From Candidatus Avimonas merdigallinarum (GTDB taxonomy: Bacteria; Bacillota; Clostridia; Oscillospirales; Acutalibacteraceae): 64,000 nucleotides of DNA. The number at the start of each line of letters is the position of its first letter. The stretch's first letter is position 1. Below the pieces are notes generated by a model. It was not told the origin of the DNA. It saw nothing but the letters and a program-made list of their open reading frames with translations, and searched no databases. Shown piece by piece: positions 43,395-51,404 of the stretch. Both the position numbers and the translations under genes were made by a program. Location: assembly GCA_904377855.1 (NCBI GenBank), contig CAJFGS010000004.1, positions 36,382-100,381 of the forward strand, read 5' to 3'.

Positions 43395-45122
43395 ATGCTC
43401 GAGAGCACGATGATGGACAAATATACGCGCTGGCTCCAGAACGCGGGGGAGGATCCCGATTTGCTGGAGGAGCTCCGCGGCATCCAGGGCGACGAGGAGC
43501 AGATTAACGACCGGTTTTACCGGGAGCTGGAATTCGGCACCGGCGGCCTGCGGGGGGTCATCGGCGCGGGGGACAACCGGATGAACATCTATACCGTGCG
43601 CAAGGCCACCCAGGGCCTGGCCGATTACCTCAATGCCCGGTATCCCTCCGCCGCCGTCGCCATTTCGTTCGATTCCCGGATTAAATCCGGCCTTTTCGCA
43701 AGGGAGGCCGCCCGCGTCCTGGCGGGGAACGGCCTGACGGTGCACCTCTTCCCCCAGCTGGAGCCTACGCCGGTGCTTTCCTTCGCGGTGCGGGAGCTGG
43801 GGTGCCAGGCCGGCATCATGGTCACCGCCAGCCATAACCCTTCGAAATATAACGGCTACAAATGCTACGGCGCGGACGGCTGCCAGATGACCGACCACGA
43901 TGCGAACGAGGTGACCGCCTGCATCCGGAAGGTGGATATTTTCGACGGTGTCAGGGTGGCCGATTACGGGCAGGCGAAGGCGGAAAGGAAGATCCGGGAA
44001 ATCCCGGATTCCCTGGTGGACCGCTTCCTCAGCCGGGTCGAGACGCAGCAGGTCAACCCCGGCCTCTGCCGGGAGGTGCCGCTGAATGTGGTGTACACCC
44101 CCCTGAACGGCACCGGGAATAAGCCGGTGCGGGAGATCCTCCGCCGCATCGGGGTGAGCCGGGTCGCCGTGGTGCCGGAGCAGGAACTGCCGGACGGCAA
44201 TTTCCCGACCGCGCCTTATCCGAACCCGGAAATCCGCCAGGCGTTTGAGTGCGCCCTGAAGCTGGCGGAAACCGAGAAGCCCGACCTCCTGCTCGCCACC
44301 GACCCGGACTGCGACCGGGTGGGGATCGCCGTGCGGGACGGCAACGGGGAGTACACCCTCACCACCGGCAACGAGGTGGGGTGCCTCCTGCTCAACTACA
44401 TCCTCTCCTGCCGGGAGGAACAGGGGACCCTGCCGGAGAATCCGGTGGTGGTCAAGACCATCGTGACCTCCGACCTCGCGGCCCGGATTGCGGAAAAATA
44501 CCATTGCACCCTGGTGGAGGTGCTCACCGGCTTCAAGTATATCGGGGAGCAGATCGGCCTGCTGGAAAAGGCCGGCCATCCCGAGCGGTATGTTTTCGGC
44601 TTCGAGGAAAGCTACGGCTACCTGTCCGGAGCCTATGTCCGGGATAAGGATGCGGTGGTCGCCTCCATGCTGATCTGTGAGATGGCGGCGTATTATAAAA
44701 AGCAGGGCAGGACCCTTCTCCAGGTGCTGGACTCCCTGTATGCCGAGTACGGGGTATATCTCCACACCCAGGTGAACGCCGCGTTCGAAGGGGAGCAGGG
44801 GATGGAAACCATGCAGGCCCTGATGACCTCCCTGCGGGAAAACCGCCCGAAGGAAATTGCCGGGCGGAAGGTCACCGGCTTTGCGGACTATCTGCAGTCG
44901 GTGAAGGAGGATGTCGCCAGCGGCCGGACCGCCGCAATCGACCTGCCCAAGTCCAACGTCCTCGCCTTCGCGCTGGAGGGCGGCGCCGGCGTGGTCGTCC
45001 GCCCCTCGGGGACGGAGCCGAAAATCAAGGCGTATATCACCGCCACCGGCAGCTCCCGCGAGGAGGCTTCCGCCATGGCGGAGCGGCTGACCGAAGCGGC
45101 GAAGGAACTGCTGAAGGCGTAA
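43395..45122 (+). CDS. pgcA: Phospho-sugar mutase (PgcA-like phosphoglucomutase)
   Basis: 575 residues, length and order of the Firmicutes alpha-phosphoglucomutase/phosphomannomutase. EFGTGGLRGVIGAGDNRMN near the N-terminus, active-site Ser in MVTASHNPSKYNGYK, metal-binding DPDCDRVGIAV, sugar-binding FGFEESYGYL, phosphate-binding VVRPSGTEPKIK. It interconverts glucose-1- and glucose-6-phosphate for wall and storage polymers. Start chosen at ATG 43395, with AAAGGA eight bases upstream; an in-frame ATG at 43386 would add three residues. Confidence 0.95.
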   Translation: MLESTMMDKYTRWLQNAGEDPDLLEELRGIQGDEEQINDRFYRELEFGTGGLRGVIGAGDNRMNIYTVRKATQGLADYLNARYPSAAVAISFDSRIKSGLFAREAARVLAGNGLTVHLFPQLEPTPVLSFAVRELGCQAGIMVTASHNPSKYNGYKCYGADGCQMTDHDANEVTACIRKVDIFDGVRVADYGQAKAERKIREIPDSLVDRFLSRVETQQVNPGLCREVPLNVVYTPLNGTGNKPVREILRRIGVSRVAVVPEQELPDGNFPTAPYPNPEIRQAFECALKLAETEKPDLLLATDPDCDRVGIAVRDGNGEYTLTTGNEVGCLLLNYILSCREEQGTLPENPVVVKTIVTSDLAARIAEKYHCTLVEVLTGFKYIGEQIGLLEKAGHPERYVFGFEESYGYLSGAYVRDKDAVVASMLICEMAAYYKKQGRTLLQVLDSLYAEYGVYLHTQVNAAFEGEQGMETMQALMTSLRENRPKEIAGRKVTGFADYLQSVKEDVASGRTAAIDLPKSNVLAFALEGGAGVVVRPSGTEPKIKAYITATGSSREEASAMAERLTEAAKELLKA

Positions 45123-45183
45123 AAGTTCCGAATGCGGTGAATGCTGTATGACAGGTGGTTGGACGTGCTTGCTTGATGAGACA

Positions 45184-46249
45184 ATGCCTCAGAAGAGAAA
45201 CTATGCCCTGGACTTTTACCGCTTTTTATTTTCCTGTGTGATTTGTATTATGCATTTTACCGCATATACGGATTTTGGCGACACACCTGCCCCTTTCTGC
45301 GGCGGTTATCTGGCGGTTGAGTTTTTCTTTATTGTCAGCGGGTATATGCTGATGAAACGCGTAGAACGGGAAAAGCAAAACGCCGATTCCGCGCAAGCGG
45401 GGCGTTCTGCCGCCCGCTATGCACGCGACCGATTTGAAAGGCTGTTTCCCCAGTATGCGTTATCCTTAACATTGGTAGCGTTCATATATGTTTATGTCGG
45501 CGAGTATTCCGCAAAGGATGTCCTGACTTCGGTGTTTTGGGAATTTTTTATGGTTCAAAGCGCCGGCCTCCCTTTTGTGGTAAATAATATGTTTTGGTAT
45601 GTGAGCGCGTTGCTGCTTGCTTCTGTCTTCATCTATTTCCTGCTCGGGAAGAATGAGGATGTTTACCGATACATTATTGCCCCGGGCGCGTTTCTCATCA
45701 TTTGCGGGTATTTTTACCAAACATACGGGCACATGGATTTGACCATGAGAAATTATGGTTTTTTCGTTTATTCCGGTTTATGGCGGGCTTTTGCCGAGAT
45801 TGGGCTGGGGGTGTATTGTATACTCTTGTTCCCAAAAGCTAAGAAATGTTACCAGCCGGTTGTTCCGCGTGTTTGTTACCATATTGGAGAGCGGATTATT
45901 AGCGTTGATCCTTTATACGATGTTTCGTTCCCGGCGGAACGTCAAAGATTTCGCGATGGTTGCGTTAATCGCGCTTTTTATCCTCTGCGTTTCATTGAAC
46001 CGAAGCTATTTGGATCGCCTGTTTGATAGTCGGTTCTTTGGCTTCTTGGGGAAAATTAGTTATGGTATGTATTTGAATCAGTTGATATTTATTGTCTTGA
46101 TTTCGACATACATACCAGGAAAGTCGTTTTGGGCGGCGGCGCTGCTGTTTCTGATCGCGAATACGTTATTTTCCATATTGACGACTTGGGGCTGTTCAAA
46201 AATTACCGCTTTTTTAAACTCTAAGTTTGCAAAGCTTTTCTGCCAATAA
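45184..46249 (+). pseudogene. Acyltransferase family 3 membrane protein, frameshifted as sequenced
   Basis: OafA/EpsH-like O-acyltransferases modify surface polysaccharides. The first frame reads KRNYALDFYRFLFSCVICIMHF, FFFIVSGYMLMKRV and RFERLFPQYALSL (the acyltransferase-3 core) with about seven helices. After LFPKA at about 45838 it leaves frame; the +1 frame goes on as RNVTSRLFRVFVTILESG to KISYGMYLNQLIFIV and ends at 46249. Three A instead of four at 45836-45839 would restore about 354 residues. Base composition is clearly more AT-rich than its surroundings, so it looks acquired. Confidence 0.8.
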
Positions 46250-46300
46250 AAGGACAGGGCTCCTGAAGCACAAAAGCTCAGGCTCCCTGTCCTTGCCATT
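46249..46300 (+). terminator. Hairpin after the acyltransferase
   Basis: AAGGACAGGG ... CCCTGTCCTT with an inner TCCTGA/TCAGG pairing; strong stem but only TTGCC after it. Confidence 0.5.
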
Positions 46301-46678
46301 CTAAATTAATAAATTGAACGGGAAAACGTGCATTGGTCCTGACGGGCTCTGGTAGAATTTGTCCGCCGCTGCGAAAAAGGCGCCGATATTGTCCCGGCTG
46401 CTCGCCGGGGAGGGACGCGCCCGAAAGGGATGGCAAAGCGGGATGCCTGCAGCGCTCGCTCATGCTCTGCAGGCCTCCGCCCGGGAGGAGGCGGGCGTGC
46501 CGCTGCGGAACGGATCGGATCGGCCGGGCCTGCGTGGGCCGTGGTGCCGATGCCGCCGGGGATGTGGCCGGGTGCCTGTTTCATCGAAAGGAAGCTGCCG
46601 CAGCGGTATGCGGCAGCGCAGAAGAAGTCCTTCCAGGCAGCGCCTGCCCGTTTCGGGCGAAAGAAAGGAACAGAAAAG
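46301..46678. other. Gap without a recognisable gene
   Basis: GC-rich sequence with frames open on both strands but no ribosome site or family match; nothing identified besides the ribosome site of the next gene. Confidence 0.5.
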
Positions 46679-47809
46679 ATGAACGAAAAAGAAGTAGCGG
46701 AAATCCGCCGGCGTTTCCGGCCCGAAAAGAGCAATATCACCCATGTGCGCGGGTGCTACGTCAACGAAAAGCGGGAGATTGTTTCCGCGTTTGACCAGTC
46801 GGTCTCCCTGATGCCGCAGGAGGAAGCGGAAAAGATGCTGGCCCTCCTCAAGCGGAACCTTTCCGGGACGCTGGGGAGGAACCTCGTGGATATCTCCTTC
46901 GCCACCAAGCAGGTGCTGGACGGGGAGGAGCATGGGCTGCTCATGGCGCTGCGGGATTCCCGCCTGGGCGATCCCGGGCTGGTCGAGGCCTTTTACCAGC
47001 GCATCATCCAGACGGTCCGGATGGAAGGGCAGTACCTGATCCTCCTTGCCTACGATACCTACGACGTGCCGTACCGTTCCAGGGACGGGGAGCGGCAGGA
47101 CGACGCTTCCTCCGAAGTATATTCCTATATCCTGTGCAGTCTCTGCCCGGTCAAGCCGACCAAGCCCGCGCTGTACTATGATGTGCCGGAAAACGCGTTC
47201 CGCAGCGCCAGGGCGGATTGGCTGGTCGCCCCGCCCGAGCTGGGGTTCCTGTTCCCGGCGTTTGACGACCGCAGCGCCAACATTTATAACGCGCTGTATT
47301 ATACCCGGGACGCCGCCGAAAACCACCCCGAATTTGTGGACGCCGTCTTCCGCACCCAGGTTTCCCCGCCCGCACAGGCACAGAAGGAGGCCTTTCAGGC
47401 CGTGCTGGGCGGCGCGCTGGAGAGCGAGTGCAACTATGAGGTGGTGCAGGCCGTCCACGACCGGCTGTGCGGGATGATGGAAGAGCACAAGGCCAATAAG
47501 GAGCCCGAACCGCTGACCGTTTCCAAGCGCACGGTGAAGAACGTGCTGGAAGCCTGCGGCGTGTCGGGCGAGCGGGTGGCCGCCTTTGAAGAAAAATACG
47601 ACGCGGAATTCGGCGCCGACACCGCGCTCCCCCCGCGCAATATCGTGGACGCGCGGCAGATGGAGGTCCGCACGCCCGACGTCACCATCCGGGTGAACCC
47701 GGAACGAAGCGATTTGATTGAAACCCGGGTGATCAACGGCGCAAAGTATATCCTCATTCGCGCCGAGGGCGGCGTGGAGGTCGACGGGATCGACATCCAC
47801 ATCTCCTGA
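46679..47809 (+). CDS. DUF4317 family protein
   Basis: 376 residues. It opens EVAEIRRRFRPEKSNITHVR and GCYVNEKREIVSAFDQS, and continues LKRNLSGTLGRNLVDISFA and EEHGLLMALRDSRLGD, the conserved first 100 residues of DUF4317. The middle has ILLAYDTYDVPYRSRDGE and SYILCSLCPVKPTKPALYY. The family is common in Clostridia, is soluble and has no assigned function. ATG 46679 follows GAAAGGAACAGAAAAG. Single gene; downstream begins the AT-rich foreign patch. Confidence 0.88.
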   Translation: MNEKEVAEIRRRFRPEKSNITHVRGCYVNEKREIVSAFDQSVSLMPQEEAEKMLALLKRNLSGTLGRNLVDISFATKQVLDGEEHGLLMALRDSRLGDPGLVEAFYQRIIQTVRMEGQYLILLAYDTYDVPYRSRDGERQDDASSEVYSYILCSLCPVKPTKPALYYDVPENAFRSARADWLVAPPELGFLFPAFDDRSANIYNALYYTRDAAENHPEFVDAVFRTQVSPPAQAQKEAFQAVLGGALESECNYEVVQAVHDRLCGMMEEHKANKEPEPLTVSKRTVKNVLEACGVSGERVAAFEEKYDAEFGADTALPPRNIVDARQMEVRTPDVTIRVNPERSDLIETRVINGAKYILIRAEGGVEVDGIDIHIS

Positions 47810-47849
47810 AGGACGCCCTTCACGGAAAAAGGGCGCGCGCACGCATGTA

Positions 47850-47892
47850 CAATAAAAAGGCCCCGGAACTTGGGGCACTCTCCGTAAGGAAG
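47850..47892 (+). repeat. Left inverted repeat of the AT-rich module
   Basis: CAATAAAAAGGCCCCGGAA (47850-47868), then 14 bases, then CGTAAGGAAG (47883-47892). Both blocks recur in inverted orientation at the right end (49100-49145), the first as a perfect 19-bp match. A local CTTGGGGCA / TGCCCCAAG hairpin overlaps this end. Confidence 0.8.
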
Positions 47893-48017
47893 ATGCCCCA
47901 AGGATTTATATTTGGCTTCTTTTCGGATTGTGGTGTCACAATCCGATGCTCGCTATAATTATGGACATCATCTTTCTCTTCGCTGTTTTCAAAACATCAA
48001 AATTTGTTGAAAAATCA

Positions 48018-48046
48018 TTGACATTTACGTTTAATAGGTATACACT
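48018..48046 (+). promoter_or_regulatory. Promoter for the nucleotidyltransferase-like gene
   Basis: TTGACA (48018-48023), 17 bases, TACACT (48041-48046). A GGATTGTG / CACAATCC hairpin lies further up near 47925-47943. Confidence 0.65.
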
Positions 48047-48113
48047 AATATGATTTAGATTCAGTGAAATCTATTTGGGCGGCTTGGGATAACTTGGGAT
48101 AAAAGGAGATATT

Positions 48114-48791
48114 ATGATTATGCACAATTTCAAGTATGTTCCAAAAGAAGAATGGAAACCGATTAGAGATAAACTCCTTGAAATTATACACGGATTACAA
48201 AATGAAGTTAGAGATAATTTTACTTTTCAATATCATTTTGTGGGCAGTAGCAAACGAAAAATGATAACCCGTGACCAAAACTCTAACATTGGTTTTGATT
48301 TCGATGTGAATATTGAAGTAAATGACCCCGACGAAGACTATTCTGCCGAAGAAATACGAAACATTCTTCGCAAGGGTCTCGATAAGGTTAATAACCTTTA
48401 TGGGCGTTCGGTTTTTGGATACTTTGGATACGATTATACCGAAGATTCCACCCGTGTTCTCACCATAAAAGTAAAGGATAGTGCCAACTCTTGTATATTG
48501 CATAGTTGTGATTTTTGCATTATATATGAATGCGGCGATGGACGGCAACAATATATTCGCTATAACAAAGAACAGCGCAGTTATTCGTGGGAATACCAGC
48601 CAAAAGGATATTATGATCTCCCTATCAAAATTGAGTGGATTAAAAAGCACGGATTGTGGCAACAAGTCAGAGATACTTATATAGACAAAAAGAATATGAA
48701 CACCGATGATAATAAAAAATCCAGATCGATTTTTGCAGAAACAATTCATCAAATCTGTCAGCAAAATGGATATTATCAACATGCAAAATAG
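48114..48791 (+). CDS. Putative nucleotidyltransferase-fold protein on a foreign AT-rich module
   Basis: 225 residues, much more AT-rich than the chromosome around it. The pattern HFVGSSKRKMI followed by FDFDVNIEV (GS ... DxD, about residues 42-65) and a later Asp in a beta strand (HSCDFCIIYE, about 137) fits the nucleotidyltransferase superfamily active site: hG[GS], DxD, third acidic residue. A Lys/Arg-rich C-terminal helix follows. I do not recognise the exact family; relatives range from CD-NTase-like defence enzymes to toxins and RNA modifiers. AAAGGAGA precedes ATG 48114 (ATG 48120 is an alternative). It lies between inverted repeats together with two broken small genes. Confidence 0.55.
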   Translation: MIMHNFKYVPKEEWKPIRDKLLEIIHGLQNEVRDNFTFQYHFVGSSKRKMITRDQNSNIGFDFDVNIEVNDPDEDYSAEEIRNILRKGLDKVNNLYGRSVFGYFGYDYTEDSTRVLTIKVKDSANSCILHSCDFCIIYECGDGRQQYIRYNKEQRSYSWEYQPKGYYDLPIKIEWIKKHGLWQQVRDTYIDKKNMNTDDNKKSRSIFAETIHQICQQNGYYQHAK

Positions 48792-48804
48792 AGGATGAGC
48801 TTTT

Positions 48805-48846
48805 ATGTATTGTGAAAATTGCGGCAGAACTGTAGATGATTATTGA
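48805..48846 (+). pseudogene. Truncated zinc-ribbon protein start
   Basis: An ATG behind GAGGATGAGC encodes MYCENCGRTVDDY and then TGA. MYCxNCG is the standard start of zinc-ribbon domain proteins, whose second Cys pair is missing here, so this is a remnant. It lies 13 bp after the nucleotidyltransferase-like gene. Confidence 0.55.
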
Positions 48847-48858
48847 TCGAGGTACAAT

Positions 48859-49038
48859 ATGGGTAAACGTTTTTTTGATTTCGAGGATGGAAATTTTGCT
48901 CACTAAATTTCCGATAATATGGCAGTAGATTTTGACGGCGATTTGTTGATGCAAACGGGAGATAAGATGGCAATGGATACGGATTCGGGGGAATTGCATA
49001 TTATATCCAGTTGGTCAAACGATGAAGATGATAACTAA
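48859..49038 (+). pseudogene. Small acidic protein gene with an in-frame stop
   Basis: Reading MGKRFFDFEDGNFAH, then a TAA at 48904-48906, then in the same frame ISDNMAVDFDGDLLMQTG and MAMDTDSGELHIISSW to a second TAA at 49036. The parts form one coherent 59-residue acidic protein with internally repeated DNMAxDxDG-like motifs, so the stop is a mutation or an unusual read-through. Function unknown. Confidence 0.5.
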
Positions 49039-49086
49039 GATAACGACGGCAAAGAGTTTTGGCATCTCTCTGCCGCCGTTATCTTG
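49037..49086 (+). terminator. Terminator of the foreign module
   Basis: AAGATAACGACGGCA pairs with TGCCGCCGTTATCTT (one mismatch) around a 19-base loop, directly at the stop of the last small gene. Confidence 0.7.
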
Positions 49087-49099
49087 TGAAAGCCAAGTA

Positions 49100-49145
49100 A
49101 GACAACTTCCTTACGAAGTCTCTCCCTTCCGGGGCCTTTTTATTG
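49100..49145 (-). repeat. Right inverted repeat of the AT-rich module
   Basis: On the minus strand CAATAAAAAGGCCCCGGAA (49127-49145), then 11 bases, then CGTAAGGAAG (about 49106-49115): the inverted counterpart of the left end at 47850-47892. No target-site duplication is evident outside either end. Confidence 0.8.
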
Positions 49146-49154
49146 CAGCGTAAA

Positions 49155-49834
49155 GCCACTGGCAAGGCCAGTGGTTCAAAAGAGCCTAAGGCGATGGTAT
49201 AGGCGGAAAAACTTCCTTTGCTAAGGGGAACTGAAATACAAGTATCGGAGCCGAGAGTCCTGGCGCCAGGGATACAACGCGGATACAGCGGGCAAGAATG
49301 CAAGCCGCATAGCGGAATACATTGCGAGCCAATTGAAGGAAGATGAATTAGGCGAACAGCTGACCATGAGTGAACCCGGCCCGTTTACAGGCGGCAAGCA
49401 GCAGCCTGAGCGCGGCCGGCAGACCGTACTTACACGTTTGACGCGTATGCGAGGATCCTAGGGCTTTGCCCGCATAGGAAATCCCCCGCGGGCCGGAATT
49501 GTTTACGGCCTCCCCGCCGAAAAGATGAACGACTAGGAATCCCCCGGCCGGATATGGGGGAGGAAGTCCAAGGCGCAGAAGACGAGTACAACAATGCAGT
49601 GGGCGAAGCCCTAGGCGGCAAGATGGCCGAAGAGATACAGGCAGAAGCCGGCGAGGCTGCCGACTACGATTTCGATTTCCTCGACCAGGGTTCGGTTTCC
49701 GCCTGGCTGCCCGCCGCTGCGGAACCGGTGCGCCCGGCAAGCCGCCGGCCGCCGAAAACCGTCCTGCCAAAAAGCGCAGCCGGTTCCCTCCCGGCAAAAG
49801 CGGCCCGCTCCGGGAGATGCCCCCGCAGGCGGCC
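49155..49834 (+). mobile_element. Degenerate mobile-element debris
   Basis: A CCACTGGC / GCCAGTGG hairpin (about 49155-49173), of the kind found at IS200/IS605-like ends, is followed by a broken frame, LKYKYRSRESWRQGYNAD, SRIAEYIASQLKEDELGEQL and PGPFTGGKQQPERGR, then a TAG near 49461. Weaker protein-like pieces follow (NPPRAGIVYGLPAEKMND; NNAVGEALGGKMAEEIQAEA). They read like fragments of a mobilisation or plasmid protein, but I cannot name the family. No intact gene remains here. Confidence 0.4.
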
Positions 49835-50530
49835 TTATTCTTCCCCGCGGCTTAACAGTTCCTGCTCCGTTACCTCCACCATCCGGCGGTAGATCGGCGC
49901 CAGGGTGCGGAACGCCTCCTTGAGGGTGTCCACCAGCGCGGCGCTGCCGAAAAAGGCGGGATCCGGGTCGAATTTTTCAAAGCTGAGGGTTTTGCGGTTG
50001 GCCAGCTCGTCCAGCAGAGGGGGAAGGCCCTCCTTTTTCGGGCGGGCATAGCGGTCCCCCGCGACGGCGAAGCCGGCCTCCACGGCGGCGGACGCCGCTT
50101 TTGCCCAGGCGGAGGGCTTTTCGTCGATGCTCTGCCGCAGCTGCCGCATCAGGCGGGGCGGCGCCCAGGAATAGCCGACGCCGTACACGCTGCCGCGCAG
50201 CGAGAAGTCGATAAAGAACCCGGGGGCGCACTCGAAGGCCTTCTTATCCCGCAGGAAGGCGACCCACATGTTTTCGCGGTACATGGATTTGTCCCGGGTA
50301 TAGCGGTTGTCCCGCCGCACCCGGCTGACGGTGCCGTTGGCCGTCGGGCTGACCACGATTTTCGGGTCGATGTCCAGCACGGTGCCGGCCAGTTCCTCCA
50401 CCAATTCCCGCAGGGGGAGGAGGACCCCCTCCCGGATCTGCGGCTTATGTTCTTCATAAAACGCCTTGCTGTCGTGGAAGCGGTTTTCCGCGAGCAGCCA
50501 CATAGCTTCCTGTGTAATGCCGGTAAACAT
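49835..50530 (-). CDS. DUF2461 family protein
   Basis: 231 residues: NRFHDSKAFYEEHKPQIREG at the N-terminus, RVRRDNRYTRDKSMYRENMW in the middle and FFIDFSLRGSVYGVGYSWAP, the pattern of DUF2461/TIGR02453 proteins. Function unknown; the family is soluble and widespread. GGGAGG precedes ATG 50530. It runs toward the mobile-element debris, which is the native chromosomal boundary on this side. Confidence 0.9.
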   Translation of the reverse strand: MFTGITQEAMWLLAENRFHDSKAFYEEHKPQIREGVLLPLRELVEELAGTVLDIDPKIVVSPTANGTVSRVRRDNRYTRDKSMYRENMWVAFLRDKKAFECAPGFFIDFSLRGSVYGVGYSWAPPRLMRQLRQSIDEKPSAWAKAASAAVEAGFAVAGDRYARPKKEGLPPLLDELANRKTLSFEKFDPDPAFFGSAALVDTLKEAFRTLAPIYRRMVEVTEQELLSRGEE

Positions 50531-50699
50531 CCTTGCATTCCTCCCTGGCAGGCGGGCGGCATCCCGCCCCGTCCGGCCTTATTGTACCATAAATCGCAGA
50601 CGAGGGGAAGCGCGGCTTTCTGCGCGCGGGAGGGTTGGCCTGCCGGACAAAGCGGGAGGGAAAAGAAGATTTTTTTTGTAAATCTTACCGGCAGGGGGG

Positions 50700-50728
50700 T
50701 GGACAACCCCGGGCTTGCCCGGTATACT
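50700..50728 (+). promoter_or_regulatory. Promoter of cobU and probably the moxR operon
   Basis: TGGACA (50700-50705), 17 bases, TATACT (50723-50728). Confidence 0.65.
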
Positions 50729-50773
50729 AAAAATTGCAGTATTATCGACCGCAGAAAGGCAGGAATCAGCAAT

Positions 50774-51349
50774 ATGGGCGAACGGATCCTTATTACCGGC
50801 GGGGTGCGCAGCGGGAAGAGCCGGGAGGCGGAGCAGCGGCTTGCAGGCAGCGAAAAGGTGCTGTATATCGCCACCGCCCGCTGCCTGGATCCGGAGATGG
50901 AACGCCGCATCCAGCGCCACCGGGAGGCCCGGCCCGCCCATTGGGTGACGGCGGAGGCCAGTTCCCATCTATCCGCCGTGCTGGAGGAGCATCCGGAGGG
51001 AGACGTCCTGCTGGACTGCGTTTCCAACATGGTCACCAACCTGATGCTGGACGCGGAACCGGATTACGATTCCCTGTCCAACGACCGTGTGGAAGAAATC
51101 GAAGCGATGATCACCCGGGAATTCGACGAACTCATGGACGCCCTGGAACGCCAGGGCCGCCGGGCCGTCCTCGTCACAGGCGAGGTGGGCCTGGGGCTGG
51201 TCGCTCCGTACCGGATGGGGCGGGTATTCACCGATATCCTCGGCCGCCTGAACCAGCGGCTGGCCGCCCGTTGCGACGAGGTCTGCCTGATGGCCTGCGG
51301 CCTTCCGCTTGTGCTGAAAAAGCCCGCCGCTTCCCCTTCGGCTGAATAG
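50774..51349 (+). CDS. cobU: Adenosylcobinamide kinase/guanylyltransferase
   Basis: 191 residues. P-loop ITGGVRSGKSREAEQRL at the N-terminus, KVLYIATARCLDPEMERRI, DCVSNMVTNLML and VTGEVGLGLVAPYRMGR match CobU, which phosphorylates and guanylylates adenosylcobinamide in the last steps of cobalamin assembly or salvage. No other cobalamin gene is adjacent, so it looks like a salvage-only copy. ATG 50774 follows AGGCAGGAA. It lies 55 bp upstream of the moxR-type gene and may be co-transcribed. Confidence 0.92.
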   Translation: MGERILITGGVRSGKSREAEQRLAGSEKVLYIATARCLDPEMERRIQRHREARPAHWVTAEASSHLSAVLEEHPEGDVLLDCVSNMVTNLMLDAEPDYDSLSNDRVEEIEAMITREFDELMDALERQGRRAVLVTGEVGLGLVAPYRMGRVFTDILGRLNQRLAARCDEVCLMACGLPLVLKKPAASPSAE

Positions 51350-51404
51350 CCGCCTCAAACCTCAAACTAGAATCGCCGGGCCGCCGGCGAAAGGGAGGAT
51401 ATCC

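Noticed and set aside
47850..47900. Left inverted repeat as a simple terminator of the DUF4317 gene
   Set aside because: It lacks a T run in the plus direction; its T run is on the minus strand, and a matching inverted copy lies 1.25 kb away, so a module end is the better reading, though it may also terminate minus-strand transcripts.
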